Assembly (NCBI GenBank): GCA_013399305.1
Contig: VXAI01000049.1
Coordinates: 3,303,450 to 3,367,449, forward strand
DNA: 64,000 nucleotides
Source: Rostratula benghalensis
Taxonomy: Eukaryota; Chordata; Aves; Charadriiformes; Rostratulidae
Direction of reading: 5' to 3'
Shown: positions 38,605 to 51,400 of the stretch, one piece after another
How positions within the stretch are numbered: position 1 is the first letter of the stretch
Layout: the number at the start of each line of letters is the position of its first letter
The notes under the pieces: generated by a model
Database searches by the model: none
What the model was told of the DNA's origin: nothing
The model's input: only the letters and a program-made list of their open reading frames with translations
Translations under genes and position numbers: made by a program

Positions 38605-41600
38605 AAGGCTGAAGTCTTTTTATAAAATAAAACCCTTAAATTTAGTAAGCTTAAAAAAAAAAAAAGACAAAAGACTGTGAAGATAAAAGGCCATTTGTTC
38701 CCAGAAGCGCACCAGTCATTTGTCATAATAGTATTAAGATAAAAAGACAGGCCTGCATTATCTTCCAGGCTCCAACATTAGAAGATTCTTATGTTCTGTT
38801 TGAGATGTTGCTGCTACCCACTTAGGCCTTTGTCAGGCAAAGACCTCCAGTGCAGTTCTGCTGGCTGATAACAGTGGTGGGAGCACAAATGATGGTGAGG
38901 TGAGACTGTTCATTGATGTTTTTACCATCATATCTTCTAGATGTGCTCTGAGATAGTAAGGAGGCCAGGAAGCAGTTTTTAAAATAGATTTTCCTGTGCC
39001 TGGTGCTTGCAGGGATTACAGCAGTCACACTCAGCCACATAACAATATACCTTTCCTGTGTTCCTTTGCCTGGCTCGCTCTATCCATCTCTTTTCTCTTG
39101 TTTTACACTCAGATCTTAGACACCTTTTGAGATGGGGGAATCACCAAAACACAGCAAATAATTAATTGTTTCACATGTCTTGTCTAGGTCTCTAAAACTG
39201 AAAAGTAAACAATGTAACAGGGGAAGAAAAGACAAGCATTTTGGAATAGTTAGGTACGTCAGTCTGGAAGCACTGCATGAAGACTTCACTGATCCATTTT
39301 TTTGTGCGTTGTTGAAAGACAGTTTTGTTTCTTCTTACTTGAGTGCTTTTCTGTCCCAATGTTTGGCACTTTCCCAAGTATATGACAATGTCTGTTAACG
39401 TTCTCTTTTTAGTTTACTAACTACCACAGATTATAGAACAAATGCATGTAAACACTGGAGGTTAAGAGAATGTGCTAAAATCTTCTCTAAGCATGCTGTT
39501 AAGATTTCCTTTAAAAATTTTGCAGGGTGATTTATCTTCAGGAAATACAAGTTCAGCTGTGTAGCATACCTAACTAAATGCACACTGTCTATCACTGGAA
39601 CACAGAAAATTGTTGGGTTCGCTTGCCTGTGAGTAGGATTAGTCATCTCCTGTGAGAGTCAAGTGCAGCCAGATGACTCATGTGCAAGCAATACCAGTAA
39701 TTTCAGGTTCTGCTGCCATGGCTGACTGACAACCCTGTTGCAGAGACCACTTAGTGATACAGGAGCCTTCGATAAGTAAACCAGGAGCTCAAGAAGCTTG
39801 TTTTCACCTTAGGCAACAAAGTAAAAAAAATACTTAGTTCAATATATAGACCCGTTCCAGTTCAAAGTGGAATTAGGTAATGTGTTTTCTGGAACATAAC
39901 CCAGAGTGGACACACATGCATTATTCATCCGTCTTTAGTGATGCAGCAGAAAGTGGATTTGGGGGATATTTTTATCAGTAATTGTCTTGGGAGTTGCTTT
40001 TTAGGAAGTTATGTGTTTCCTACCTGGATGGAGTGATATGCAAGTTTGAGGTCCATAGTCTTGTCCAGATGTAAAGCACTATGATGTTCTCCCTTCCTGT
40101 ACGCTCTTGCACCTGAGTGGATTTCTTGATGTGCCGAGGAACAGAGCCTCCGGGCCTCTTTGTTTTGATTGTTTTACCAGTTGGGTAAGAAATGGTTCTG
40201 ACATATTTTATTATTTTTTTTCCTATGCATGATGTCATCCTTTTTCCTGATCTTTGGCCCCACTTCATCACTAAAGCCACTAACTAGTGGCATTCTGAAA
40301 GGGTTCTCTAAGCTTCATGCCACATGCCCATAGGGTTCAGGCTGAGATGAGTTTAGTCCTTACTGTCTGGTTATGCCAAATAGCATCTCTTTCGTCTTTA
40401 AGAGTTGTTATTTTATGAAGTAAGAGACTTAATTGCTGCTTTTTTCCAGTCCAGGTAAAAAATTACCATGTATGTATTTGGGTGAAGACAGGGGAAGTTT
40501 TGTCTCTCTTCACCTTCCCTTGTGACAAGCAGACACTTCTACAGAGCGTGTACGTAAGAACTTTTGCAAACCTTTTACAAGAGTCTTTCTGATTCAGGAA
40601 AACCCCTCCACAAGTAGATTTTTACATTGCTTTTATCTGGTGTTTCTGCATTTGTTTTTGTTTCATCTCTTGCTAATGTACAAAAGGAAAATGGTACATA
40701 GTAAAAACACCTGTCATTTCTAGTTCCTCATATCAGAGCGCTACAGACATAAGGGACAAGTATACAACTTCCTTGTTCCACTCCCGCAAAACAAACACCC
40801 ACAAAACCACGAGACCACAACACCAAGGGGAAATCCTTTCTGTTCTCCCTAGGTAAAACCCCAGCTGTCTTTTCCTCTTACTATCTCCCAATATTCATGC
40901 ACACAACCCAGGACTTCTCTCCTGTTTGAGTGTGAAAGGAGCTGAAGTAGGTATGAGCACTGGATGTACTCCAGCATGTTTCCTTTGAGCTCTCAGCAGC
41001 GTTTCACAGCACGGTTGCATTTTGTGTTTATGGCAGAGCATAGACTCTGTCTGTCTTACTTAATTTTCTCTTCCCATGCTGCAAGGCTTAGTTCATTAGT
41101 ATAAAAGACTGTCACACTTCTGGAGAAGAGAATATGTTTGGCAAGGGTTTTGTGGACCATAATTATCTGAAAATTCAATCAAGCCATTTTTGTGATAGAT
41201 TTTGGGATGAGATATGCAGGCTTCAGTGGAGTTAATTGAACCTCTGTATTTTCTTAATTTATATTTATTTTAGGCATCTGACTGCCCAACCACTCCCATT
41301 TCTGGTACATTTATTTTCTCCTCTTACAAACTAGCATACAAAGACTCTTCTAGGTATAAGCTCTGACAGTATTGATTTTGTTTGTTTGTTAAATGTATGT
41401 CTTTCCAGCGGTATTAGTACTGTAATACCCATGTAGCTGAAAAACATTTTCACAGAAGGATAATTTAAAGTCGCAAAAATGCTGTTAGTAAAGCAGGTAG
41501 ACTTTCCTGAAAACTGTAGGAGGTACATAAATATAAAAAGACTCTGATCATGAATGCTGGCAAGTTCTTGAGGAATTTTCATGGTGTATACTTCCTGTAT

Positions 41601-43246
41601 AAGGTTTAAGAAAGTATTTTAAATACCATGTTTTTTCAAACAAAAAATATGTGTGATGTAAGTTGCAAAAGCAGAATGAAGCTACGTAATGGTATTATTA
41701 TACTAATCCTAAACTTGCTGTTATCAAATGCATTGAATGCTGACAGACCTTGATGATAAAACATTATCTGGAAAAATGCCCCAACCATCAGTGCTTCCAT
41801 AGCATCTTGTCACATGCTCCAGGATTGCTCCAACCAAAGCCCTTTCAAATCATGAACTCTTACTACATTTTCTGCTGTGGTGGATTTAGCAAGTAATGAA
41901 GAGGATTTCTCAGAGATTGATTTATTAGTAATTGTCTATTTCTTTTCTGTATCAGTTGCATTAATGGCTATGTAGGTAAAATAAACATAAAAATTCGTAT
42001 GGAGGAAAACAATGAATCTAACAGCAAAAATGGCAAGAAAGTCAGCTTTGAAGTGCATAGACTTCCTACCGTCTGAATTCTTTGGAGGAATAGAGCACTT
42101 TGTGAAATGTCTGATGCACTGTGAAGACGACACCTATTAACTGTCACAGTAACCCACAGTGTGAAGCCGACGGCTTTGGTAAAATCAAAGGTGATTGAGT
42201 TTGGGGTTGGAGAGAGAGATGAGTTATGTGTATTTACATCAGGAGTTGCTACTGCAAGCTGGTATTTCCCCTCTTTCTAATAGCACAGGAAAATGGATTA
42301 TTTTTTTTTTTTCCCTGTGGTTTGCTTAGCTGAATTCATTTGATGTTACTTTCAAAAGGAAATCTGGAAAAAAGAATGGTGTTTATTAACAATATGCTTT
42401 TACTCAATAGCTTTGAACTGCTTAAACTATTGTTTTCCCATTGTTTGAAGGGATCCTACGTCCCCTGGTAAGTGAAAGAGTTTTTCAAGTTTTGGAGCAC
42501 TGCCAAAGGTGTATAATAAAGGAACCCAATGGTGTGAACCAGTATTAAAGCCTTTGGGACTTGCTTCTTTTAATGGCTGCAGCAACTCTTGTAAGTACAC
42601 AGGGGACTGTACTGATTGTTGCACCTCCAGTTGCTAATCCACAACCCCAAATGCATCCCCTTCCTCGTTCTCTTGAGGCAGAAAGTTTTGGAAGAAATTA
42701 GGACCAACTTTGTTAAATATTAACCACGCAGTACTTGAGCTATGGCTATTTAAAAGCTATCCATCTGGTTTACCATTTACTTTCTGCTACTGTTTATTCA
42801 CACCAAGGTTTCTCTTTCCTCTGTGATTTCAAACATTTTATAATGTTGGAAAAAATGTTTACTTTTGTAGAAATTTTAGTTTCTTTTCCAATTGTGTTGT
42901 GTTGTCTTTTAAAACTATCATTTAGTAAGCATGCTATGCGAGAGCCATTTGCATCAATCTCCTTTCTTGTCCCTGCTTCATGAAGAGAAGAGAAAAATTA
43001 ATGGTATTGTTTTTCCAGGCATGACAACGTTTCTCAGAGTGTGAACTCTGCTGGATTTTGCCATCTTCATCTTCTAATCTGGAAGATGTACTTATCCTAT
43101 TTTGTAGATGGTGAAAAATTGACATAATCATATTTTCATGAACCATGTGTTCAAGGCTATAAAGAAAAACAGAAACAGTTTGCACAGATTTTCATTCCAA
43201 GCTTGTATAAGGAAAAGTGATGACTTGGGTTTTCTTTCATTTGCAG
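38605..43246. other. Non-coding stretch, no gene supported
   Basis: Contains short minus-strand open frames near 38.8-39.65 kb mentioned with the candidate terminal exon; nothing else recognisable. Confidence 0.55.
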
Positions 43247-43339
43247 TTTCACAGCTCAGACCAAGATCAGCCAACCTGAGGCTTACGAATAACGGGAGGT
43301 ACTAAAGGAGAAAGAGCAGCAGAGAGGCAGTAGGAATAG
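43247..43339 (+). ncRNA. Candidate 93-nt plus-strand internal exon, non-coding
   Basis: A textbook acceptor (GGTTTTCTTTCATTTGCAG) is followed 93 nt later by a near-consensus donor (AATAG|GTAAGT). The enclosed purine-rich sequence includes AAGGAGAAAGAGCAGCAGAG, typical of exonic splicing enhancers. It has no ATG and stops in the frames checked, so it could be a UTR or lncRNA exon lying just downstream of, and antisense to, the PHKB 3' end. It might belong with the CpG island transcript at 15.6 kb. Chance pairing of splice sites is possible. Confidence 0.25.
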
Positions 43340-44439
43340 GTAAGTTACGTAAATGCAAAACTCTTATCCTGCTATTTGAAATTTTAAATCATGAGCAATT
43401 GCAAAACCAAACAACAGTGCTACTGCATAGCAAAGTGCTAGCACTCCTGAAGTAGTCTGTAGATCTTGTATTTAAAGGGTTGTTTCCTTTCAGAAGAACT
43501 TAGCCTGTAGACAGGTTATGTTCTCTGTTTGTATGGCAAGAGATGCATCAATTTTGAGGAGAATTTTTAAAAACCCTAGAAATAGACATGCTTGCTACTG
43601 GTGTAATCACTGATCCATGACCCGATGTAAATCTGCAAGCACTAATTTAAAAAAAAAAGCAAGTGGAATTTATTGCAGTTGTTAACTCCTAAGACAGTAC
43701 TGAAGCAAAAAACAAAAATTGAGGATACGTTAGATTGCTGTTTAAAGCGGTGGTTCATTCAGTATTTAGAACTGCTGCCAACTGAGTCTGCTGTTTAATT
43801 GTAGCCTCCTCACTAGAATTAGAGCAATGCTGCAGCCGCTCAGACACCGTTCTGCTATTAAATGTCCTAACATCCCGCAGTGAGTAACGAGGGTGTGCTG
43901 CTCCCGGATCTTCCTTCCCCATCCCCTCTCTTGCCTCTCTGCTATTCTTTCAATGATAAATGTGCTACAGCAAGGAAGAGCAGTAGGACCACTACTATTA
44001 GCCCCAAATTAGCTTTGACAAACTTCCTCATTCTCTACATCATTTGACAAGAGACTTGTTAATAGTTTGGTGTCTTCCTTCAGCCACAAATTCATCAACC
44101 ATTTTGTTTTGGGAAGGACTGGTTCTGTGATTCCTGGGGAAGTTCTGCAAATCCAGGGAGTGGTTAGTACTTCCCAAGTGCGTTCCAATGAATAGGACTC
44201 TTTTGCCCAGATTCACTCCATCACTTTTGCCATTTGTTTTGCCCTCTATCTCTGAGTAAGTTAAACTACCTGACAGTTGTGTTGTAACTGGTCACTATTT
44301 ATTTAATTATCAAAATGACTGAGGATCAGTTCTAAAGCTTTAGTATATTTTGTGCTGCTAAGAGGCAATTTAATGATCCATTCAAGGCGGTTCCAGTACC
44401 ACTTCATGTGGTTGTTACTAAAGTCAACAACAGTCTCTG
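43340..44439. other. Interval between candidate plus-strand exon and PHKB 3' end
   Basis: AT-rich, no gene recognised. A small CpG-containing patch (43,830-43,915) is too short to call an island. Confidence 0.5.
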
Positions 44440-44458
44440 CATGTAGCTTAAAAGTGTT

Positions 44459-44498
44459 TTTATTGACAGGATTTTTTTACAAGCATTTGCTTTTTATT
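44459..44498 (-). terminator. Candidate distal polyadenylation signals of PHKB (two AATAAA)
   Basis: Two minus-strand AATAAA hexamers occur 29 nt apart (44,493-44,498 and 44,459-44,464). Their clustering favours a true 3' end here, but cleavage-site evidence is absent. Confidence 0.4.
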
Positions 44499-44731
44499 AC
44501 TTTGACCAAAATAAAGCATATAGCATACAGTGTTTTCACACATTTAGGAGATAAATAAGTTTAGCTTCAATTCTTTAATGGATTGATAGCTTAGTGACAT
44601 GAAGATTTTCCCTCATTTATGTTAACTTCAAGTACAGATCCGTTTTCCCTTTTTAAAAACAAACTTTTATCTTGTTACTGTGTTTCCCTTGTTAATGTAG
44701 ATGTTTAAACAATTGGGAAACTGCATTGACA

Positions 44732-44737
44732 TTTATT
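44732..44737 (-). terminator. Candidate proximal polyadenylation signal of PHKB
   Basis: AATAAA on the minus strand, about 600 nt downstream of the stop codon, in AT-rich context. The two other hexamers at 44,493-44,498 and 44,459-44,464 could serve as distal signals. Confidence 0.4.
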
Positions 44738-45330
44738 GCTAAACATTGCTCTATTAAGAACTGATTAGACAAGTTTCATCTTAACTAGTAAATTAAAAGA
44801 ACCCCTAAACCTATGTTGTCAATTAGATGGATACAGAAAAACTTTGAATAACTCCTCTTTAACCTTCACCTGCAGTTTGTGTGTAGAATAATTAAAAAAA
44901 AAAAATAATCCAATTTCTGTATTTTCACACTGATAGGTCTACATGCTATTTCTGGTATTTGCTGAATTACATTTAGAATTTACAATAAACTTGTTTGTAA
45001 TTATAAATAAATAGAGGTATAAAGACAAAATATCAAGTTGTGTTTCTCTGGAAGTTACCAACTATGTTAAATGCATAATTTAAGATCATAAATACAAACC
45101 CATTCAGCATATTTTAGGACTAACTTCATGTGCTCAGAGTTTCATGCTGCATAGTTGAGAAAGGAAAAAAACAATTAAGTGGCACTTAGTGTCTTTAAAG
45201 GCACTTCTTTCAGCAAAGGATAGTATGCATTTGTGTTACTAGCCAGGGTTTCTCTTCAAAACTCTTAATATATGCATGAAAGATGTAAAAGACTAAATAA
45301 AGCAGCAGTTCCTAAGTTGTGTTTCAGGCT

Positions 45331-45468
45331 TTAGCTAATGGTACAAGGATCATCATTGCTTGGTTTCATTTCCCCTTCCAGCAATAAAGTGATCACAGCT
45401 TTGCTCAAGTAGCTGCATGTTCCCTTCTTTCCAAGTGGGTGGGTGTTGTAGAACGCAGTCATGTCGTC
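45331..45468 (-). CDS. PHKB: PHKB last coding exon with CaaX C-terminus
   Basis: This is the terminal coding exon, 45 codons plus TAA stop, following CTCCTGCAG. It encodes [33 protein letters not shown] and [12 protein letters not shown]. The final CTIS fits a CaaX prenylation box; mammalian phosphorylase kinase beta is known to be farnesylated on the equivalent cysteine, so membrane association is expected though not shown. The open frame continues to the right of 45,468 into the intron by chance. Confidence 0.96.
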   Translation of the reverse strand, partial: DDMTAFYNTHPLGKKGTCSYLSKAVITLLLEGEMKPSNDDPCTIS

Positions 45469-48400
45469 CTGCAGGAGAGGGAAAAGATGGTTCCATGAGT
45501 GTTGGTTAAGGAAAGCGACCAAATAGCTGCTCAAGAGGAACATCACAAAGAGGTTAGAAAAGCCTATTTCTAGCATGTTTTTCAGACTCTAAAGCTATAG
45601 GATTCCGCTCAATTTTCAGAAATCTCCAACGTATACTCACCTGAATATGTGGAAAACAGATTACTGGAATGCATTGTATGTATTTCTTTACTGAATTTTC
45701 CAGTCCTGTACAGACACCACCACCTGAACATTTTCATAAATGTAAGAGGTGTCAGAGAACAACTACTCTCTCACAAGATGCTGCTGGATGATTACTGTGT
45801 GGTAACTTACTGTGCTACCACAAAGTGACTGTGGTCCTTAAGTGTATGTGTGGAGATACTGAATAACGATGTATTTTGAAGAATAAAAATTTTTTAAAAA
45901 CCAAGAACCATACCACAGGTAGCACATGAACTAATTCATTAATCAGATCAACAAAATAGGTTTCCTTCACTGAACACCTGTTTTGCACAGTTAATGATGT
46001 TAAAAACATCTGCTTATTCTCAAATTATATATTGGCTCCTTGGGAGAGCATCTGTCGGTCGTTTCAGTGGCCGGTCTGGCCCAAACCACAACATACAATA
46101 AAGGTTCAATGCTTTAATTCAGGAAATAGGTTACTAGTATTAAATCAAGGGCAGAGACTGTGTGGTGAAAATATTAGACTTCTGTGGTTTTACAGTGTAT
46201 TTGAAATTACTGGAGTAAATATTTCTGACATTTACTATGTGTTAACAGGGATTTAACAAAGTTCAAAATATTTGCAAGTCAGTTTAATGGAAAATCATAG
46301 TTCAGACAAACTGGGAGGTTTTAGCAGTGTTTGTTAAAATTTGAGACAGACTATAATCAGAACAATCCTAAGCAGGCTACAGTTAACTGACACCAGGAAT
46401 ACCTGGGAATATGGGAGAGTCAGGTTCCTGAAAATTTCCATGTGAGGAGTTGGAATTTCAACAACAATCTTAATCACAGCTATAAATTGGGATTTCTTTC
46501 TAAGAGACAAAAGGCATAATACTAAGTAGACCTGGGCTTAGAAGAAAATTCATCATTTTAATGGCAGCTAGGGCAGCACCAGTAAAAAACCTGGAGTTTC
46601 CAAGGGATTTTTCTGTCTCTTTATAGCCACTGGTATTTCCAGCTTGTCACGAAGTCAGTAGCATATCCAAGATACTGTGGAGAGCTGGCCCTTCTTAGAG
46701 CCGTTTGTGTGGGTAAAGTCTGATTTTGCTATGGCTGTAACCACTGAGCCATCACCCTCCAAAATGGGCAGGCCAAAAGAATCCTTGTTTCAAGAAAATC
46801 ATGTTCTTTTAAAAACAAAGGTATTGTGGAAGGTGGTATGTTGGCTAAGGATGGATATCAGATCTGCTTTCAAATCTTAGTATGAAAAGGCAGTGGCAGA
46901 AAAGTGAACCTTGAAGCTTTGGAAAGAATTCTTAAGGAGCACATCATTCCTCATCTTTTAAAGGAGCTAAATTCAGCAACAGGAAGTGGTGTTGCATATC
47001 AATATGTTATGAATCAATAGATTATTCAGAGCTAGCACAGATACCTCTGAATATATTGTGCACAATAAAATGCCAGACGGAGCGAGGAAGATCATCCTCA
47101 GTAGCACAGGGACTCATCCCACTGCTTTACTCATATATTTCCTCCTTCAACCAGTTCAGTGAACCTGGCTGTATTACAGAATTTCAGAGCTTTGAGGCAT
47201 CAAAACTTGTAGCAAGAGTATTTAGAGGTCTTTAAAGCATAAAACCTAAAATCCTAGTGAAGTAAATCTTAAAAGCTACTTAATGATCAAGATCCATTTA
47301 TTTGGATTTTAAACCCTAGAGATTAAAAGCTTCCTAGGTCATGAATGCAGCTCTAGCACAGAAATCACCAGCTCAGGTCAGTTTTGCATATTGAGTTCTT
47401 GCATTAGTATTGCCAATATGAGTTCTTTGGTTACTAATTTTTCTGAGTATCTGTGTACATAAGATCTTAACTTCACACTTCCTTGCTGAGCTTTAGGTTT
47501 TTTCTTTTTTTTTTTTCTGTTATACTTAACTCCTCCTCTGTTCTAGTGTCCCCTCTAATAACTTCTTTCCCCTTTAACGAGTACTACTACTACTTCAGCT
47601 TTACCCAGACTCTCTTTTCAGAGCTGTGGAACGCTGTGAGTGTTCTCCTTGCTGTACCAGTTCGAATCCACAATTCAGCAATAACTTAAGTGCACGTTGT
47701 TTATCTCTGCTTGTAGGCTCTTTGCAGACTTAGGCAGCACCTGGGTCTATCAATCTATTTTTTCTGTGTGCTGCATCTTGAAGCACACAGAATTAACATT
47801 TGTAACTAACTCAAATAAGAATGGTAAATTCTGCAAGACAGTAACATTTTACTCACTTGTTTTTCAGCTCCCTTTGGACTGCTGTGGTCTTTCTGAAAGT
47901 CATTAAATGCTTCTTGCACCACTCTGTCCAAGTCCACTTTGTCCTGGAACTCTAGCTCAGGATTTCTCTCCAAAATAACAGATATAACCATCAACAACTA
48001 GAAGGCAGAAAAAGACGGTAAGACTTTCTTCTTTTTTAAAAATTCAGGTTACATACAAGCAGGGTTAATAATTGCATATGCCTCTTTCAAGCAGGAAGCC
48101 ATTTAAAATGGCACAGGTAATAGTGGACAGATAATAGAATTCTGACTTTGATAAAAGAATTATTGTAAAAGCAGGCTTTTATGAAAGGTTGCATTTTCTG
48201 GTGACAACGCAGTTCAGGGCACTGCGTTGACATCAACATCTAACTTTGCTGGGAGCCAGGGAAGTTATTTTCCAGTTCATTCAGTTCACTGAGTGGCTGC
48301 ACAAATGCTGGCGCTCAGCCAGCGCAGAGGGTGAAAAGCAGCAAACACTGATCCTCAGCATTTGATATTTTGAGACATAATCACATATGGTATAATCATA

Positions 48401-51400
48401 GCATGACAAAATTTATAAAAACCAAAGCCAATGACACTGACAAAAAGTCTCAGTTCAAGAGAATTTACATTCCTTTTATCTAAACAGTTTGAAATAGGAA
48501 AGCGAAGAGGATGAGTGACCAGTCATAAAACTACAAGAGGGCAGTAGAGTCTGTATTGGTCATCCTGGGTTTTGTGTTATCTTTTAGCAAAAACTGGGGA
48601 TGTTCCAGCAAGCAGCATGACAGTTAGCTGTTAGCCAGAACGGAGATGGATTTGATGTCTCTGTGGAGGAATACTCACAAGCACCAGAGGCAAACACTTG
48701 GGAACTAACAAAGAACGCTGCTGACAGCACAGATGTCAGTTACCAGGGGTACAGATGCTCTTGATGTGTTCAAAAAGTACACATTATGTGCATTATGTGC
48801 AGTGGTAGGAAAGGAGCTTAAACATCCTCTTACTTACTGTTAGGTACGGGAACATAAGGAAACTGGACGTTTTGCATAAAGCATGGGCTAGGGACTTGAA
48901 GGAAAGCTACTTTAGGATTATTCTTCCGAATAGTTTTCACTTCCTTTGACCTAGTAGTACTGGTATTGTCATTCATATTTACCTAGTTGCTAAAGGGTAA
49001 CAACATCAAGAACTTAGTACATTCTGAACATGTTAACTGGAAAAAAACACTGAAGCAAGTGTTTAAATATAAAGTGCTTTTTCTTCAAATATTTGAGCCT
49101 CAGTTACTGTTTAAAGCTGTAACATCCTCATGTACGTTATAAAATTTCTTTTATTGTAGGCCACAGACCTCTACAATAATTTGCCTATATTGCGGCTGGT
49201 CGATATTTTGCAGCATATCTTCAACCAGAAGGGAAAAGTTCATTTCATACATCGTCATATCCGATAAGGTTGGTTGCTGAAAAACAAATAATACTTTAAG
49301 ACCATTTGCATAAATCAAAACCACCCCCCAGGCAGAGCCTATTTGCTTGTTGAATAAATAATACTTAACTGTGAAATATGACCACTCTGGGATCAAAAAG
49401 GGGGCAGATTTCAGAGTTCATGACTTGGATGGGGAATTCTGGACTTAGGCTTTTATAAATGTGTTTTAGTAGAAATAACTGATTTCCATTCCATTCTATT
49501 CTAATCATATTTTGCTTAGAACAAAAAAGGGAATTTGAAAATACTTTTTTTTAAAAAATGACAACAGGAACAAATTACCCCAAATAATACATTATAGCAT
49601 AAAATAGACATTAATGATAAAATAATTCACCATTAATAGAGAAGTAGGGCAGAAATAACTGAACATCTTTCCCATTTTTACCTGTGGTAAGAATTTCCCT
49701 GCCACTATTAAACCATTAGGGGTTCTCTCCAAGATCTGCCACACCCGGTCATAGAATCCAGCAGGAGTTCGATTGAGAGAACCATCTATCTGTCTTCTGT
49801 TTAACCAGCTTCTGTGGGCAAACAAAATTGGGAAATTCAAGTAAAAAAGTGTAAAGATGCAAGCAAGAACCAAGTTCTGTGGTGTAAGCCAGGAAGGTAA
49901 GCAGTGACAAATACATACTAATCACACATTTCCAGTATATGTTGTACTTCTGGGAAGTTACCCTCTAAAGGAAAGAAAATCAAGATGCTCAGCATACACA
50001 GGGTAGAATGCTCTTCTTATGTGTGTGTTTGTGCTTTATGTAACTGGAGGAAAAGAATTACTTGTGAAATCTATCCAATGCAGTACAGTAACAGCAGTAG
50101 GCTGAGTTCATTGTGTCTAATCTATTTAAGTTGTCATAGACTGACTAGAACATAAATAAACCAGAACTCACTGTGTGGTACCTATGACAGCTAAATTTAT
50201 ACACACTGAAAAATACCCAAAATAAAAGTTGGAGACAGAAATAAAAGGTTTTTTTCTTAATACAAAGAAGCATTTGAAGATGTCAAACATACTCTGACCT
50301 CTCTAAATTACTATGGTAGGGAAGAGAGTCCTGTGAACTGTATGAGCAAAACAAGTTTTGTAATTCTTGGGCCATTAAAAGAACAAGGTCTTAACTATAA
50401 AAAGACTATTCACAATCTTGTGACCTACATAAATAGGTCAAAACGAGTATCTGTGGAAGTCTGCACTCTCTTGGTGAGATACATACATATATATTTATAT
50501 GGTATCATATCCTGGTGCTCGGTGTAAGAGGTAGAAAGGTAGCAGAAATTTTACTGTCCATGAAAACTTGGAGAGAAGTTAGCAGTGAGCGCCTGTTTGG
50601 GAGGTAAATATACTGCCACCCCCCCAGGCATGACATACTAATTGGCAGTGATATACAGCATCACAGTAGCAGAGATTTTTTTCCCTAAAAATCACAACTA
50701 GGAAAAACTATCACAGAAAGACAATGCAAGGAGACATAGTTCTGTATTTCCTGGCAGGAAGAGAACTTTTAAAGTCAAGTAACTAATGGATAAGGAAAAA
50801 AGAGCTAGTAATACCGTACAGGAAGAAGTTAAAGACAGGAAGTTTTGAAGAATATGCTGGCTAGCTTTTGTACTCAAATAACCCCTAAGAAAGAATCTTC
50901 ATCCTCAGAAAAATCAGCAGAGTGCTCTTTGCTGACCCAGCTATTGTGTGTTAAAGGAATCAAAAGCAGTAGGCACTGCGACAACTCGGGTAAGATCTCT
51001 AATGAAGGAGGTGCTTGAATTGCTTACTGTGTGATTCACCAAGTTGTTTCATAAATAACGTAAGAGAGACCTAGAGTTGTTCTGCTGAGACTTTAGAGGA
51101 ATAATGTCAACATCAACATAAGTAGAGACAGCAACTAAACAGGAAGCATTAATAACCACAACCAAGACACTGAGAATCACGCGGGAGATGCAGAGAACCA
51201 AGTCAGCTGGATCAAGAGAGTCCACATCACACAAATTAGGTGAGAAAGAGCAGACACCGATTTAAGGAGCTTGTTTCTCAGGCATTATAGGTTGGGAGGG
51301 AAAAACAGTGTGTTTTGAATTAAGCAGGAATGTAGGTAGTATGATGTGTGGTATATTTCTTTGTTGAGAGAAAAGGCCATCATCCATTCAGTCAAGGACA

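Larger units (their letters stand above)
44440..45330 (-). other. PHKB: PHKB 3' UTR, left limit uncertain
   Basis: The AT-rich stretch after the PHKB stop carries no other coding signal. Three AATAAA hexamers are seen on the minus strand (plus-strand TTTATT) at 44,732-44,737, 44,493-44,498 and 44,459-44,464, so the transcript probably ends between about 44.44 and 44.72 kb, giving a UTR of roughly 0.6-0.9 kb. The choice among the signals is inference. Confidence 0.6.
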
